From: Pseudomonadota bacterium
Lineage (GTDB): Bacteria > Pseudomonadota > Alphaproteobacteria > Acetobacterales > Acetobacteraceae
Reading direction: 5' to 3'
Length of the DNA stretch: 64,000 nucleotides
Assembly (NCBI GenBank): GCA_021805565.1
Contig: JAJZFA010000043.1
Span: 62,001 to 126,000 of the forward strand
Under the pieces are notes generated by a model. The model saw only the letters and a list, made by a program, of their open reading frames with translations, ran no database searches and was not told the origin of the DNA. A program made the translations under genes and the position numbers. Below are positions 39,393 to 47,413 of the stretch, piece by piece (the first letter of the stretch is position 1; the number at the start of each line of letters is the position of its first letter).

Positions 39393-40598
39393 TCAGGGCG
39401 CGGACGTCATTGCCAAACTGCGTCCGGCGGCGAAGGCGACGGGTGCAACGCCGTCCCCGAATTCGGTGCCCACGGGGTTTTCGCCTCTCGCGACGAGGTC
39501 CACCTGCTGGCGCAAAAGCCGGCGGAGCAGGACGATTCCCCGGTCGCTCGTGGCTAAAAATTCTTCCGCGTGAACGGCGATTGCGCCCTGGCCGGTCTGG
39601 GCCTCGAAATCGCCGGGAAAGCGGCGGTGTTCGTCTAGCGTCAGTTCCTCCCACAATTTGCCGCCCTGCCGCGACCGCATGCGACGCAATTCGCCTTTCT
39701 CGCTGACCCGCCCAGCCACATAGATGCGGAAATGCGTATCGTCGATCGGCAGCGTCCATCCGATGGATTCGACGCCGCCGAATTTGACCGGTCCCGCGGC
39801 TCCGGCGCGCGGATTCGGAACCACACGCAAGGTCGGCAAGGCGACTTCCGCCGAACCCCGCATCGTGCGCCCGTCCGGAAGCTTTCTCTCGGATCGTGTA
39901 CTAACTCCGAGCGGTGTGCGTTCGAAATGAAGTGCGTCCGGCATGCTCGCCATCATTTCGGAAAATTGCGGTCCGCTATGGCTGCCATGCAGCACGGCAA
40001 CATGATACGGATCGACGACGTTTTCAAAATGTTGTAACCAATTGCACGGCACGATCTGGGGGCCGCCGCTACCGATGCTGCTATCGTCGGCGTCGATAAA
40101 CTCGCCATCGGCGAGCGTTTCGAGGCATTCGTAACGCGGCAATACCGGCTTTTTGTCTGGCGGTCCCATATAGGCGAACAGCAGCCCATACTGTTCCCGG
40201 ACCGGATACCAGGGTTGCCGCACTTTGTCCTTGTGCAGCCCGCCTTCCGGCTCGCACGGCTGTTCCAGGCAGCGACCTTCCACATCGAACAGCCAGCCGT
40301 GATAGCAGCAGCGGATGCCGCGTTCCTCCACTTTGCCATAATACAGCGTGGTGCCGCGATGGCAGCACCGGGCCCAGACCAAACCCGGACGACCGGTTTT
40401 ATCGCGGAACAGCACAAGGTCCTCGCCCAGCACCCGCACTGGCTTCGGCGTTTCGCTGGCGTCCGGAACAAGGCCGACCGGGTGCCAGTAGCGCCTCAGC
40501 AGTTCGCCCATCGGCGTACCGCGCCCAACCTCGGTCAGAGCCGCGTCGTGCGACGATGGTTTGCGCGAATAACCGGTGCCAGTGTCGTTTTGAGTCAT
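39393..40598 (-). CDS. Rieske-type aromatic ring-hydroxylating oxygenase, alpha subunit (copy A)
   Basis: The 401-residue protein is a Rieske non-heme iron oxygenase. The Rieske [2Fe-2S] ligands are Cys78/His80 (ARCCHRG) and Cys97/His100 (CCYHGW); each cluster Cys has a neighbouring extra Cys. The mononuclear iron site is His199 and His204 with bridging Asp196 in NVVDPYHVAVLHG. VESIGWTLPIDDTHFRIYVA is a conserved C-terminal strand set. Such proteins add oxygen to aromatic rings or remove methyl or sulfonate groups. The N-terminal half is almost identical at DNA level to the second oxygenase at 43285-44481, while the C-terminal half has diverged, so the two probably take different substrates but share one reductase. 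It is the last gene of a five-gene operon, 21 bp after the binding-protein gene. Confidence 0.92.
   Translation of the reverse strand: MTQNDTGTGYSRKPSSHDAALTEVGRGTPMGELLRRYWHPVGLVPDASETPKPVRVLGEDLVLFRDKTGRPGLVWARCCHRGTTLYYGKVEERGIRCCYHGWLFDVEGRCLEQPCEPEGGLHKDKVRQPWYPVREQYGLLFAYMGPPDKKPVLPRYECLETLADGEFIDADDSSIGSGGPQIVPCNWLQHFENVVDPYHVAVLHGSHSGPQFSEMMASMPDALHFERTPLGVSTRSERKLPDGRTMRGSAEVALPTLRVVPNPRAGAAGPVKFGGVESIGWTLPIDDTHFRIYVAGRVSEKGELRRMRSRQGGKLWEELTLDEHRRFPGDFEAQTGQGAIAVHAEEFLATSDRGIVLLRRLLRQQVDLVARGENPVGTEFGDGVAPVAFAAGRSLAMTSAP
40083..40566 (-). repeat. 484-bp near-identical block shared by the two Rieske genes (copy in A)
   Basis: This block matches 43954-44437 without insertions or deletions (constant offset 3871 bp) with only scattered mismatches, many at third codon positions. 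Homology falls off sharply on both sides: before 40083 in the iron-binding domain, and after 40566 at the variable N-terminus. It encodes roughly residues 11-172, including the whole Rieske domain. Confidence 0.85.
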
Positions 40599-40619
40599 GA
40601 TCGTTCCCTTTGCGGAAAA

Positions 40620-41828
40620 TTATTCGCTGTCGATCGGATCGCCTAATGGAATCAAGGCTTTTCCATCGAAGCGGACGAGTTGGAAGCGTTTGAACATGCT
40701 GTAGTCTTGCGGACTTGTGCTGACGTCAATGCCGGGCCGCAGCATGCCCACGTGCAGATCGTGAAAGCCGGACGCCTGCTTCATGACATTCTCGCGGGTC
40801 GGATCGCTGCCGCATCGCTTCAGGACTTCCACCAGAAGCTCGCCCTCGAAATAAGCCGCGATGTTGAGCCCGTCATTGGGATCGCCGTCCGGATAGTAAT
40901 GGGCCATCCATTGCAAATAGGCGGTCACGTCCGCGTCGTTGCGAAAGACTGGGTCGGCTGGGTTTTTCCAGACGGCAACGGAGATCGCTCCAATCGCGTT
41001 GTCCGTCCCGGCCGGGACGTAGGTCCGCGGGATGGATGCCGCCGGGAAGGCGACGAAAAGCTGCGGTTTCCAGTGCAAATCCCCGGCTTTTTTGAGTGCC
41101 TGAATCGTTTGTTTGGCCGTGGCCGCGATCAGGAACGTGTCGGCGCCGGAAGAGGCGAGCGATATCATTTGCGAATCGACGGTTGGATCGGTCAGTTCGA
41201 AGCTTTCCGAACCGGCAATCATCTTGTCCCGTGCGCTGCCGAGACCTTGTTTCAGCGCATCCAGATAGGATCGCCCGAACTCGTCATTCTGCCACAACAC
41301 GGCGATACGCGCGGCCGGACGGTTCGCGAGGATATACTTTGCGAAAGCCCGCACCTCCGCGGCATAATTGGGCAACCCGGCCATCGACCAGGGGAAATGG
41401 GCCGGATCGTTCCATCGCGCCAACCCGCTTTGCAGAAAAAGCTGCGGCACTTTTTTAGCATTGAGATATTTCTGCGCGGCAATGCCGGGTGCGCTGCCAA
41501 CTGGGGCGAACATCAGAAACACGTTGTCCGATTCGACAAACTTGCGTGTCTGTTCGACTGTCTTGGGCGGCGAAAAGGCGTCGTCGGCCAGCAGCAGGTC
41601 GATTGTTCGGCCGTTGACGCCGCCCTGTTCGTCGATCATGGCGAAATACGCCAGAGATGCCTTGCCAAAGGTCGCGTAGAGCGAGACAGGTCCGCTCAAC
41701 GGCAATGTTTGCGCGATTTTAATGCCGGTATCGCTCACCCCCGGATCGTAGGCCGGGGCGGCATGAACCAATCCGGCCAGCAGCATTGCCGCCGAACCGG
41801 CAAGCAGGCTAATCGGTATTTTCTTCAT
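40620..41828 (-). CDS. Periplasmic ABC-type substrate-binding protein (branched-chain amino-acid type, Peripla_BP_6)
   Basis: The 402-residue protein begins with a signal peptide, KKIPISLLAGSAAMLLAGLV, cleaved near HA-AP. The mature part is a type I periplasmic binding fold: GIKIAQTLPLSGPVSLYATF, INEQ-like MIDEQGGVNGRTIDLLLADD and VLWQNDEFGRSYLDALKQGL. The GGVNGR stretch is standard for LivJ-like proteins, which bind amino acids, amides or aromatic acids. No permease or ATPase gene is nearby, so it must pair with distant transporter parts or act as a sensor. It lies within the Rieske operon: its start overlaps the MarR regulator's end by 20 bp, and it is followed by oxygenase copy A. Aromatic compound uptake is a reasonable inference. 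Confidence 0.9.
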   Translation of the reverse strand: MKKIPISLLAGSAAMLLAGLVHAAPAYDPGVSDTGIKIAQTLPLSGPVSLYATFGKASLAYFAMIDEQGGVNGRTIDLLLADDAFSPPKTVEQTRKFVESDNVFLMFAPVGSAPGIAAQKYLNAKKVPQLFLQSGLARWNDPAHFPWSMAGLPNYAAEVRAFAKYILANRPAARIAVLWQNDEFGRSYLDALKQGLGSARDKMIAGSESFELTDPTVDSQMISLASSGADTFLIAATAKQTIQALKKAGDLHWKPQLFVAFPAASIPRTYVPAGTDNAIGAISVAVWKNPADPVFRNDADVTAYLQWMAHYYPDGDPNDGLNIAAYFEGELLVEVLKRCGSDPTRENVMKQASGFHDLHVGMLRPGIDVSTSPQDYSMFKRFQLVRFDGKALIPLGDPIDSE

Positions 41829-42351
41829 CGCGCGTTTCCTGCTTGTTTTTCGGTTCGGACATACCCTTTCCGGACAGTGGTTCGCCGAGTACGTGCTGGA
41901 GTTCCTCCAGTAATTTCAGCAGCCGGTCCGTTCGTTCTTCGCCGAAGCGCCGCCTGATCTCCCGGTGCACCGGTTCGAGCTTCGGAAAGGCTCGGTTCAC
42001 TCGTTGGGTACCGAACGAGGTGAGGCGGAGCAAGGTTTGCCGGCGGTCGCCGTCGCTGGATTGGCGTTGCACAAAGCCGCTGGCTTCCAAATCCTGTAAA
42101 ATGCGCGATACGCTGGGCGCGAGTAAAAAGCTTCTTCGCGCGAGTTCCGTCGCCGTCATCTCGCCTTCGGAAAACAGCACCCTGAGAATACGCCACTGCT
42201 GTTCGGTGGATTGCCCCTTGCGATGGAGCGGGCGAAAGTATTGCATAACCGCTTCGCGTGCGCGCAACAGTGCCATCGGCAGGGACCGAGCCTCGTGCCG
42301 GGTCCAGTCCGGGGGAGCCGGGGCAGGGTCGATAACCGGTTCGTCTTTCAT
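41809..42351 (-). CDS. MarR family regulator, HpaR-like
   Basis: From ATG 42351 the product is 180 residues. It resembles HpaR, the MarR-type repressor of homoprotocatechuate pathways: SLPMALLRAREAVMQYFRPL, then LTEQQWRILRVL-like GQSTEQQWRILRVLFSEGEM, the recognition helix ELARRSFLLAPSVSRILQDL and the wing DGDRRQTLLRLTSFG. Such repressors release DNA on binding an aromatic acid. The N-terminal 25 residues are Asp/Pro-rich, and the C-terminal 30 are charged and low-complexity. The start overlaps the reductase stop (ATGA), and the end overlaps the binding-protein start by 20 bp, so this regulator is translated inside the operon that it probably controls. Confidence 0.9.
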   Translation of the reverse strand: MKDEPVIDPAPAPPDWTRHEARSLPMALLRAREAVMQYFRPLHRKGQSTEQQWRILRVLFSEGEMTATELARRSFLLAPSVSRILQDLEASGFVQRQSSDGDRRQTLLRLTSFGTQRVNRAFPKLEPVHREIRRRFGEERTDRLLKLLEELQHVLGEPLSGKGMSEPKNKQETRDEENTD

Positions 42352-43292
42352 AGGTCCAGCACAAGTTTCGCGGATTTCGCGCCGGAACAGCAGATCATCA
42401 TCGTTTTGCCTTCGGCTCGTTCGGATTCGGTCAGGATCGTATCGCGATGATCGGCGATTCCGGAAACAATCCCCACTTCGCAGGTTCCGCAAACGCCTTG
42501 TTCGCAGGAATGCGCGACCACGATGCCTGCCGCTTTCAGGGCATCCAGGATCGACTGTCCGGCCTGGACGGCAACCGCCCGGCCTGACCGGGCCAGTTCC
42601 ACCACGAAGCCGCCTTCGGTGGCGGCCGGTTCGCGCGCCGTGAAATATTCCAGGTGAACCCGCCGCGCAGGCACATCCGCCGTCGCTGTCGCGAACGCCG
42701 CCATCAATCCGCTCGGTCCGCAGCCATAAAAGTGACTGCCTGGCGGCGCACCGGCAACGATTGCCCGCACATCCAGCCGCCCAGCCTCGTCCTCGAAGCG
42801 CATATCCACCCGATCGGAAAACGCCGCCAGATCCTCCATAAACGCCGCGGTTCGGCGGGTTCTGGCGCCATAATGCAGGTGCCAGGAAGCCCTCAGCGCG
42901 GTCAGCCGCTTGATCATGCTCATCATCGGCGTGACGCCGATTCCCCCCGCGACCAGCACGGTGAACGGGGCGGTTTCGTCCAGCGAAAAGTTGTTGCGCG
43001 GCGGCTGAACCGTCAACACGTCGCCGCAACGAAGTGTGTCGTGCAGCCATGCCGATCCGCCACGGCTGGCGCGGTCGCGCGACACGCCGATCAGATACCG
43101 GTGCCGTTCGCTTTGGGCATTGACCAGCGAATAGCTACGAACCGGTCCGGACGGCAAACACAGGTCCACATGCGCGCCGGCGGTAAACGGCGGCAGTGCC
43201 ACGCCGTCTGTTGGTTGCAGGTCGAACAGCCGGATGTCGTCAGTCTCCCACACCACCGCCTTGACGCGGACGCGCAAGGCCGTTTCAGGCAT
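42348..43292 (-). CDS. PDR/VanB family oxidoreductase (FMN- and [2Fe-2S]-containing Rieske reductase)
   Basis: The 314-residue protein is a phthalate-dioxygenase-reductase-like electron donor. The flavin domain has AGAHVDLCLPSGPVRSYSLV, the nucleotide-binding part VLVAGGIGVTPMMSMIKRL and HFYGCGPSGLM, and the C-terminal plant-type ferredoxin binds [2Fe-2S] through Cys263, Cys268, Cys271 and Cys301 (HSCEQGVCGTCEVG and MICCSG). It transfers electrons from NAD(P)H to Rieske oxygenases of demethylase and hydroxylase type, such as VanA. Its start overlaps the end of oxygenase copy B by 8 bp, and its stop overlaps the MarR start. It is the only reductase in the operon and probably serves both oxygenases. 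Confidence 0.92.
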   Translation of the reverse strand: MPETALRVRVKAVVWETDDIRLFDLQPTDGVALPPFTAGAHVDLCLPSGPVRSYSLVNAQSERHRYLIGVSRDRASRGGSAWLHDTLRCGDVLTVQPPRNNFSLDETAPFTVLVAGGIGVTPMMSMIKRLTALRASWHLHYGARTRRTAAFMEDLAAFSDRVDMRFEDEAGRLDVRAIVAGAPPGSHFYGCGPSGLMAAFATATADVPARRVHLEYFTAREPAATEGGFVVELARSGRAVAVQAGQSILDALKAAGIVVAHSCEQGVCGTCEVGIVSGIADHRDTILTESERAEGKTMMICCSGAKSAKLVLDL

Positions 43293-44481
43293 CGATCAGC
43301 CGGTTCGAGGCTTCCAGCACGATCGGTTCGGCCACCTCGTCGAATGTGACGCCAACCGGATCCTTGCCATCGGCCACCGCTTCCACCTGACGCCGCAGAA
43401 GCCGCCGCAGCATGACGATGCCGCGATCGCTGGTGACGAGATTTTCCTCCGAATGCGCGGTGATGGCGCCCTGGCCGATTTGGGCTTCCCAGTCGCCGGG
43501 AAAATCGCGCCGTTCCGCCTCCGACATGTCGCGCCAGCGCCTTGCGTTGGCCGGGGCGCCCGCGCCGCGTGGCAGGAAGACGCCTGCTTGCCGCACTCGT
43601 CCGGCGGTGTAGATGCGGTAATGCGTATCGTCGATCGGCAGCGTCCATCCGATGGATTCGACCCGGCCGTATTCGCCGACGAACGGATTAGGCACCACGC
43701 GCAGGGTCGGCAGCACAACCTCGGTGATGCGCCGCATCGTCCTGCCGCCGTCTAGTTTCCGTTCCGACAGTGTCTTTACCCCGAGTGGAGTATAATCCCA
43801 TTTGACCTCGGGCATTTTGTTCATGACCTCGATGAACTGCGTGCCGCTGAAATTGCCGTGCAGGATCGGCACGTGAAACGCATCCAGCACGTTTTCGAAG
43901 TGCTGCAACCAGTTGCACGGGGCGATCGCGTCGCCTCCACTGCCGATACTGGTATCGTCGGCGTCGATGAATTCCCCATCGGCGAGCGTTTCGAGGCATT
44001 CGTAGCGCGGCAATACCGGCTTCTTGTCCGGCGGTCCCATATAGGCGAACACCAGCCCGTACTGTTCCCGCACCGGATACCAGGGTTGCCGTATCTTGTC
44101 CTTGTGGAGCCCGCCTTCCGGCTCGCACGGCTGTTCCAGGCAGCGGCCTTCCACATCGAACAGCCAGCCGTGATAGCAGCAGCGGATGCCGCGTTCCTCC
44201 ACCTTGCCATAGTACAGCGTGGTGCCGCGATGGCAGCACCGGGCCCAGACTAAACCCGGACGACCGGTTTTATCGCGGAACAGCACAAGGTCATCGCCCA
44301 GTACTCGCACTGACTTCGGCGTTTCGCTGGCGTCCGCGACAAGGCCGACCGGGTGCCAGTAGCGCCGCAGCAATTCGCCCATCGGCGTACCGGGCCCAAC
44401 CTCGGTCAGGGTCGCATCGTGCGACGACGGTTTGCGCAGGTAAGCGGAACCCGAGGTCCCGGCGGTGCGGTTGGTTTCCAT
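43285..44481 (-). CDS. Rieske-type aromatic ring-hydroxylating oxygenase, alpha subunit (copy B)
   Basis: The 398-residue protein is the paralogue of the oxygenase at 39393-40598 and the first gene of the operon. Rieske ligands: Cys82/His84 and Cys101/His104. Mononuclear iron: Asp200, His203 and His208 in NVLDAFHVPILHG. The Rieske domain is nearly identical to copy A, while the catalytic domain differs: DAFHVPILHGNF versus DPYHVAVLHGSH, and a short extra loop GVFLPRGAGAPANARRWRD near residue 310. Start codon ATG 44481; a candidate promoter lies at 44531-44559. Copy B ends 8 bp inside the reductase gene, so the oxygenase-reductase pair is tightly coupled, as in vanAB-type operons. The substrate is unknown. 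Confidence 0.92.
   Translation of the reverse strand: METNRTAGTSGSAYLRKPSSHDATLTEVGPGTPMGELLRRYWHPVGLVADASETPKSVRVLGDDLVLFRDKTGRPGLVWARCCHRGTTLYYGKVEERGIRCCYHGWLFDVEGRCLEQPCEPEGGLHKDKIRQPWYPVREQYGLVFAYMGPPDKKPVLPRYECLETLADGEFIDADDTSIGSGGDAIAPCNWLQHFENVLDAFHVPILHGNFSGTQFIEVMNKMPEVKWDYTPLGVKTLSERKLDGGRTMRRITEVVLPTLRVVPNPFVGEYGRVESIGWTLPIDDTHYRIYTAGRVRQAGVFLPRGAGAPANARRWRDMSEAERRDFPGDWEAQIGQGAITAHSEENLVTSDRGIVMLRRLLRRQVEAVADGKDPVGVTFDEVAEPIVLEASNRLIDA
43954..44437 (-). repeat. 484-bp near-identical block shared by the two Rieske genes (copy in B)
   Basis: Partner of the block at 40083-40566, same orientation, no gaps. Beyond its edges the two genes drop to clearly lower similarity (before 43954) or none (after 44437). 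Confidence 0.85.
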
Positions 44482-44530
44482 GCTATCTTCCCCAATAGGT
44501 GCGAGCCGATTTTTGTCCAGGTAAGCGGAT

Positions 44531-44559
44531 TAGTTAACATGTTTATTATCGTTTGTGAA
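44531..44559 (-). promoter_or_regulatory. Candidate promoter and operator of the Rieske operon
   Basis: On the minus strand TTCACA (44559-44554) and TAACTA (44536-44531) are spaced by 17 bp, placing a transcription start about 45 bp before the oxygenase ATG. An imperfect palindrome, TTAACATGTTTA (44534-44545), overlaps the -10 box and is a plausible operator for the MarR or GntR regulator. The stretch is AT-rich against its surroundings. No experiment supports it. Confidence 0.4.
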
Positions 44560-44618
44560 GGGACATGCCAAGGCGCTTGACGGCGGCAGGGGGTCCGGTT
44601 ATTGACGCTCAAATTTTT

Positions 44619-44633
44619 GGAATTCCGAATTCC
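44619..44633. promoter_or_regulatory. Perfect palindrome at the GntR gene start
   Basis: GGAATT-CCG-AATTCC, a 6-bp perfect inverted repeat, ends at the base before ATG 44634. It occupies the place where a ribosome binding site would lie, and a TTGACG box (44602-44607) sits upstream. Good candidate for autoregulation by the GntR protein. Confidence 0.45.
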
Positions 44634-45317
44634 ATGATTCAGGCGCTACCCGCGACACAAAACCTGATCGACCAGGCCTATCGGCAATTGCTGGAGGCGA
44701 TCGCCGATGGCACCCTGGCGCCTGGGCAGCGCATCCGGCAGGCGGAACTCGCCGGCCGCCTGGGGGTGTCCCGCCAACCGGTCAGCCACGCGCTGCATTT
44801 GTTAAAGCGCCAGGGCTTGGTGGAGGAAACCGGCGGCAAAGGCCTTCGCGTGGTTCCGCTGGACCCGGTGCGCGTCATGCAACTTTATCAGGTCCGCGAA
44901 GCCATCGACGGCCTGGCCGCTCGTTTGGCCGCCGGACAGGTCGCCGCCCGCACCGCGAACCCGGCCGAAACTGCCGAACTTTGCCACCAACTCGAAGCCG
45001 GCGCGGCCTTCGACGCCGCAACCCCGATCCCCATTCTGGTCCGCGCCGACACCGGCTTTCATCGCGCCCTGTACTGCCTGTCCGGTAATCCGGCGATCGA
45101 GGAAATGACAGCGCCGCTCTGGCCGCATCTGATGCGATCGATGGCGGCGGTGCTGCGCGAACCCCATTACGCCGCCCGCGTCTGGCACCAGGAACACGCC
45201 GCCATCCTGCGCCATGTGCTGGCCGGCGACCCGGACCGGGCCGAAACCGCTGCCCGCGAACACGCCGCGCGTGCCGCTCACCTTACCGCCGAACAGTTTC
45301 ATCCAAAAGCCGCATAG
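44634..45317 (+). CDS. GntR family transcriptional regulator (FCD subfamily)
   Basis: From ATG 44634 the product is 227 residues. The N-terminal winged helix spans about 10-75 (QAYRQLLEAIADGTLAPGQR, then LAGRLGVSRQPVSHALHLLK and GLVEETGGKGLRVVPLD). The C-terminal helical FCD domain has the ligand or metal-binding pattern VREAIDGLAARLA, ADTGFHRALY and HQEHAAILRHVLAGD. FCD regulators respond to carboxylic acids and usually act as repressors. An in-frame ATG at 44565 would add 23 residues; that choice would put the palindrome at 44619-44633 inside the gene. It is divergent from the Rieske operon and 11 bp upstream of the PhyH gene, so it may control both. Confidence 0.88.
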   Translation: MIQALPATQNLIDQAYRQLLEAIADGTLAPGQRIRQAELAGRLGVSRQPVSHALHLLKRQGLVEETGGKGLRVVPLDPVRVMQLYQVREAIDGLAARLAAGQVAARTANPAETAELCHQLEAGAAFDAATPIPILVRADTGFHRALYCLSGNPAIEEMTAPLWPHLMRSMAAVLREPHYAARVWHQEHAAILRHVLAGDPDRAETAAREHAARAAHLTAEQFHPKAA

Positions 45318-45328
45318 GGAGAAAAGCG

Positions 45329-46126
45329 ATGCTTACGGAACAACAGGTCAGCCAGTTTCATCGGGAAGGTTACGTCTTCCTGCCCGAGACCTTTTCCCCA
45401 ACCGAGGTTGCCATCCTGAAATCCGAGGCCGAGGCGATCTACCGCCAGCAGCGCCCCGAGGTTTGGCGCGAAAAATCCGGTGCCCCCCGCACCGCCTTCG
45501 CCGCCCACCTCTACAACGACGCCCACGCTCTGCTCGGGCGTCACCCCCGCATGATCGAGCCGGTCGAACAGTTGTTCGGCGAACCGGTTTACATGCATCA
45601 GTACAAGATCAACGCCAAGGCGTCTTTCACCGGCGATGTCTGGCAATGGCATCAGGACTACGGCACGTGGGCCCGCGACGATGGCATGCCGGAACCGCGC
45701 GCCATGAACATCGCGGTCTTCCTTGACGAGGTGATGCCGATCAACGGCCCGCTGATGCTGGTTCCGCGCAGCCATACCCAAGGGGTGCTCGCCGCCGGCC
45801 ATGACACCAGCACGACGTCCTATCCGCTGTGGACCCTGGACGAACAAACCGTCACCGATCTGGTGGAAAAAGGCGGCATTGTCGCCCCCACGGGCAAACC
45901 CGGCGGGTTGCTGCTGTTTCATGGCAATCTGGTGCATGGGTCGGCCGGCAACATCACGCCGTATCCGCGCAAAATCGTCTATCTGACGCTGAACGCTGTC
46001 TCCAACTATATCCGCACGCCGACGCGGGCCGAGTGGATCGCCCATACCGACTTCGCGCCCATCGTGCCCACGGATGAGGGCGCATTGGCCCGCTACGCGC
46101 AAAGCTTCCGGCAAGCAGCGGAATAA
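45329..46126 (+). CDS. PhyH family Fe(II)/2-oxoglutarate dioxygenase
   Basis: The 265-residue protein is a phytanoyl-CoA dioxygenase-like oxygenase with a double-stranded beta-helix. The facial triad is His108 and Asp110 (WQWHQDYGTW) and His203 (FHGNLVHGSAGN); Arg214 in PYPRKIVYLT binds 2-oxoglutarate. HQYKINAKASFTGD precedes the motif, and the opening is QVSQFHREGYVFLPETFSPTE. PhyH-like enzymes hydroxylate lipids, ectoine, chlorinated or phosphonate/sulfonate-type small molecules; no subgroup can be fixed here. A GGGAGAAAAG site precedes the ATG, 11 bp after the GntR gene, so they form a transcription unit. The SorA-like gene follows 81 bp later. Confidence 0.92.
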   Translation: MLTEQQVSQFHREGYVFLPETFSPTEVAILKSEAEAIYRQQRPEVWREKSGAPRTAFAAHLYNDAHALLGRHPRMIEPVEQLFGEPVYMHQYKINAKASFTGDVWQWHQDYGTWARDDGMPEPRAMNIAVFLDEVMPINGPLMLVPRSHTQGVLAAGHDTSTTSYPLWTLDEQTVTDLVEKGGIVAPTGKPGGLLLFHGNLVHGSAGNITPYPRKIVYLTLNAVSNYIRTPTRAEWIAHTDFAPIVPTDEGALARYAQSFRQAAE

Positions 46127-46207
46127 CCGGCCCGTTGCACCCCGCCGCGAATCGGGCCACACGTCCGCCGGCCCTGGCGGCGGGGCATTTCCGGATGGGA
46201 CAGCGGT

Positions 46208-47413
46208 ATGCGGCGGCGGGCGGTGATCGCAGGTGCGGGTTCGGCGATGCTCGCAACGCAAGCCGGGGCGGCGGAAAGCACCCGCATTCCCGCGGACCTG
46301 CCGGACGGAACCCAGGCCATCGCGGAATTTGCCGACCTGCCGGGCAAGCGCCGGCTGCTGCGGCTGACCGGCCGGCCACCGAATTATGCATCGCCGATCG
46401 ATGTGTTTACCGAAGCTGTTACGCCTAACGACCGGTTCTATATCCGTTATCACCTTCCTGGCGTGCCCTCGGACGGGGATATGGACAATTGGTCGCTGTC
46501 CATCGGCGGCGATGCCGTGACTCACCCGAACCGGTTGAAACTCAGCGACCTGCTGGACATGCCGTCGAACGAGGTGCTGGCGGTCTGCCAGTCGGCGGGC
46601 AACCGGCGGGGCTTCATCGATCCGCATGTCGCCGGGGTACAGTGGACCGATGGCGGCATGGGTTGCGCGGTCTGGCGCGGACCGGCGCTGCGCGACGTTC
46701 TGAAAGCGGCGGGCGTTACGTCCGGGGCGCTGGAAGTCTGGTTCGGCGGCAACGCCGAACCGCCGGGGGTCGCCACACCGCCGTATCGTAAAAGCCTGCC
46801 GATGGATAAGGCGATGGACGGCGATACGATTGTCGCCATCGCCATGAACAATGCCCCGCTGCCGCTGCTGAACGGCTATCCCGCGCGTCTTGTCGTGCCA
46901 GGCTGGGCCGGAGATTACTGGATGAAGCACCTGACCGCCATCGAGGTCAGCCAGTCGCCGCTGAACACCGTCTGGATGCGGGAGGTCTGCCGGGTACCCT
47001 CGGGGCTGTTCGCGGCGGAGCGGCCGTTTCCCTCCCAGGCGGCAGGAACCACCGTCCCGGTAACCGGGTTGCCGGTTAATTCGGTCATCGCCGAACCGCT
47101 GGACGGCGATGAGGTAACCCGATACGGATTCGATATCAAAGGCGTTGCCTGGGATCGGGGGGCGGGGATCAACCGCGTCGAAGTCTCGCTGGACGGTGGC
47201 CGAACCTGGCAGGATGCCCTGTTGGACCGCCCGCTTGGTCCTTATGCCTATCGCCGGTTCATCTTGCAGACCGGGCCGTTGCACCCAGGACCCTTCCGTC
47301 TGTTAAGCCGAGCGACGAGCCTTACGGGGGACAAACAGCCGGTTCGGTTCAAGGCCAACCCGGGCGGATACAACAACAATGTCCCGCATCCGATTTCGGT
47401 GACGGTGACATGA
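46208..47413 (+). CDS. Sulfite oxidase family molybdenum enzyme (SorA-like sulfite dehydrogenase catalytic subunit)
   Basis: The 401-residue protein begins with a twin-arginine-type signal, MRRRAVIAGAGSAMLA, and is probably exported folded with its cofactor. The molybdopterin domain has the Mo-ligating Cys127 in EVLAVCQSAGNRRGF; in SorA the segment is C-Q-G-A-G-N, here C-Q-S-A-G-N. Other family segments are VQWTDGGMGCAVWRGPALRD, LVVPGWAGDYWMKHLTAIEV and VEVSLDGGRTWQ of the dimerisation domain. Sulfite dehydrogenases oxidise sulfite to sulfate and pass electrons to cytochrome c. The gene overlaps the downstream cytochrome gene by 4 bp, the SorAB arrangement. Proximity to oxygenases that could release sulfite is suggestive, but other substrates are possible in this family. 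Confidence 0.9.
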   Translation: MRRRAVIAGAGSAMLATQAGAAESTRIPADLPDGTQAIAEFADLPGKRRLLRLTGRPPNYASPIDVFTEAVTPNDRFYIRYHLPGVPSDGDMDNWSLSIGGDAVTHPNRLKLSDLLDMPSNEVLAVCQSAGNRRGFIDPHVAGVQWTDGGMGCAVWRGPALRDVLKAAGVTSGALEVWFGGNAEPPGVATPPYRKSLPMDKAMDGDTIVAIAMNNAPLPLLNGYPARLVVPGWAGDYWMKHLTAIEVSQSPLNTVWMREVCRVPSGLFAAERPFPSQAAGTTVPVTGLPVNSVIAEPLDGDEVTRYGFDIKGVAWDRGAGINRVEVSLDGGRTWQDALLDRPLGPYAYRRFILQTGPLHPGPFRLLSRATSLTGDKQPVRFKANPGGYNNNVPHPISVTVT

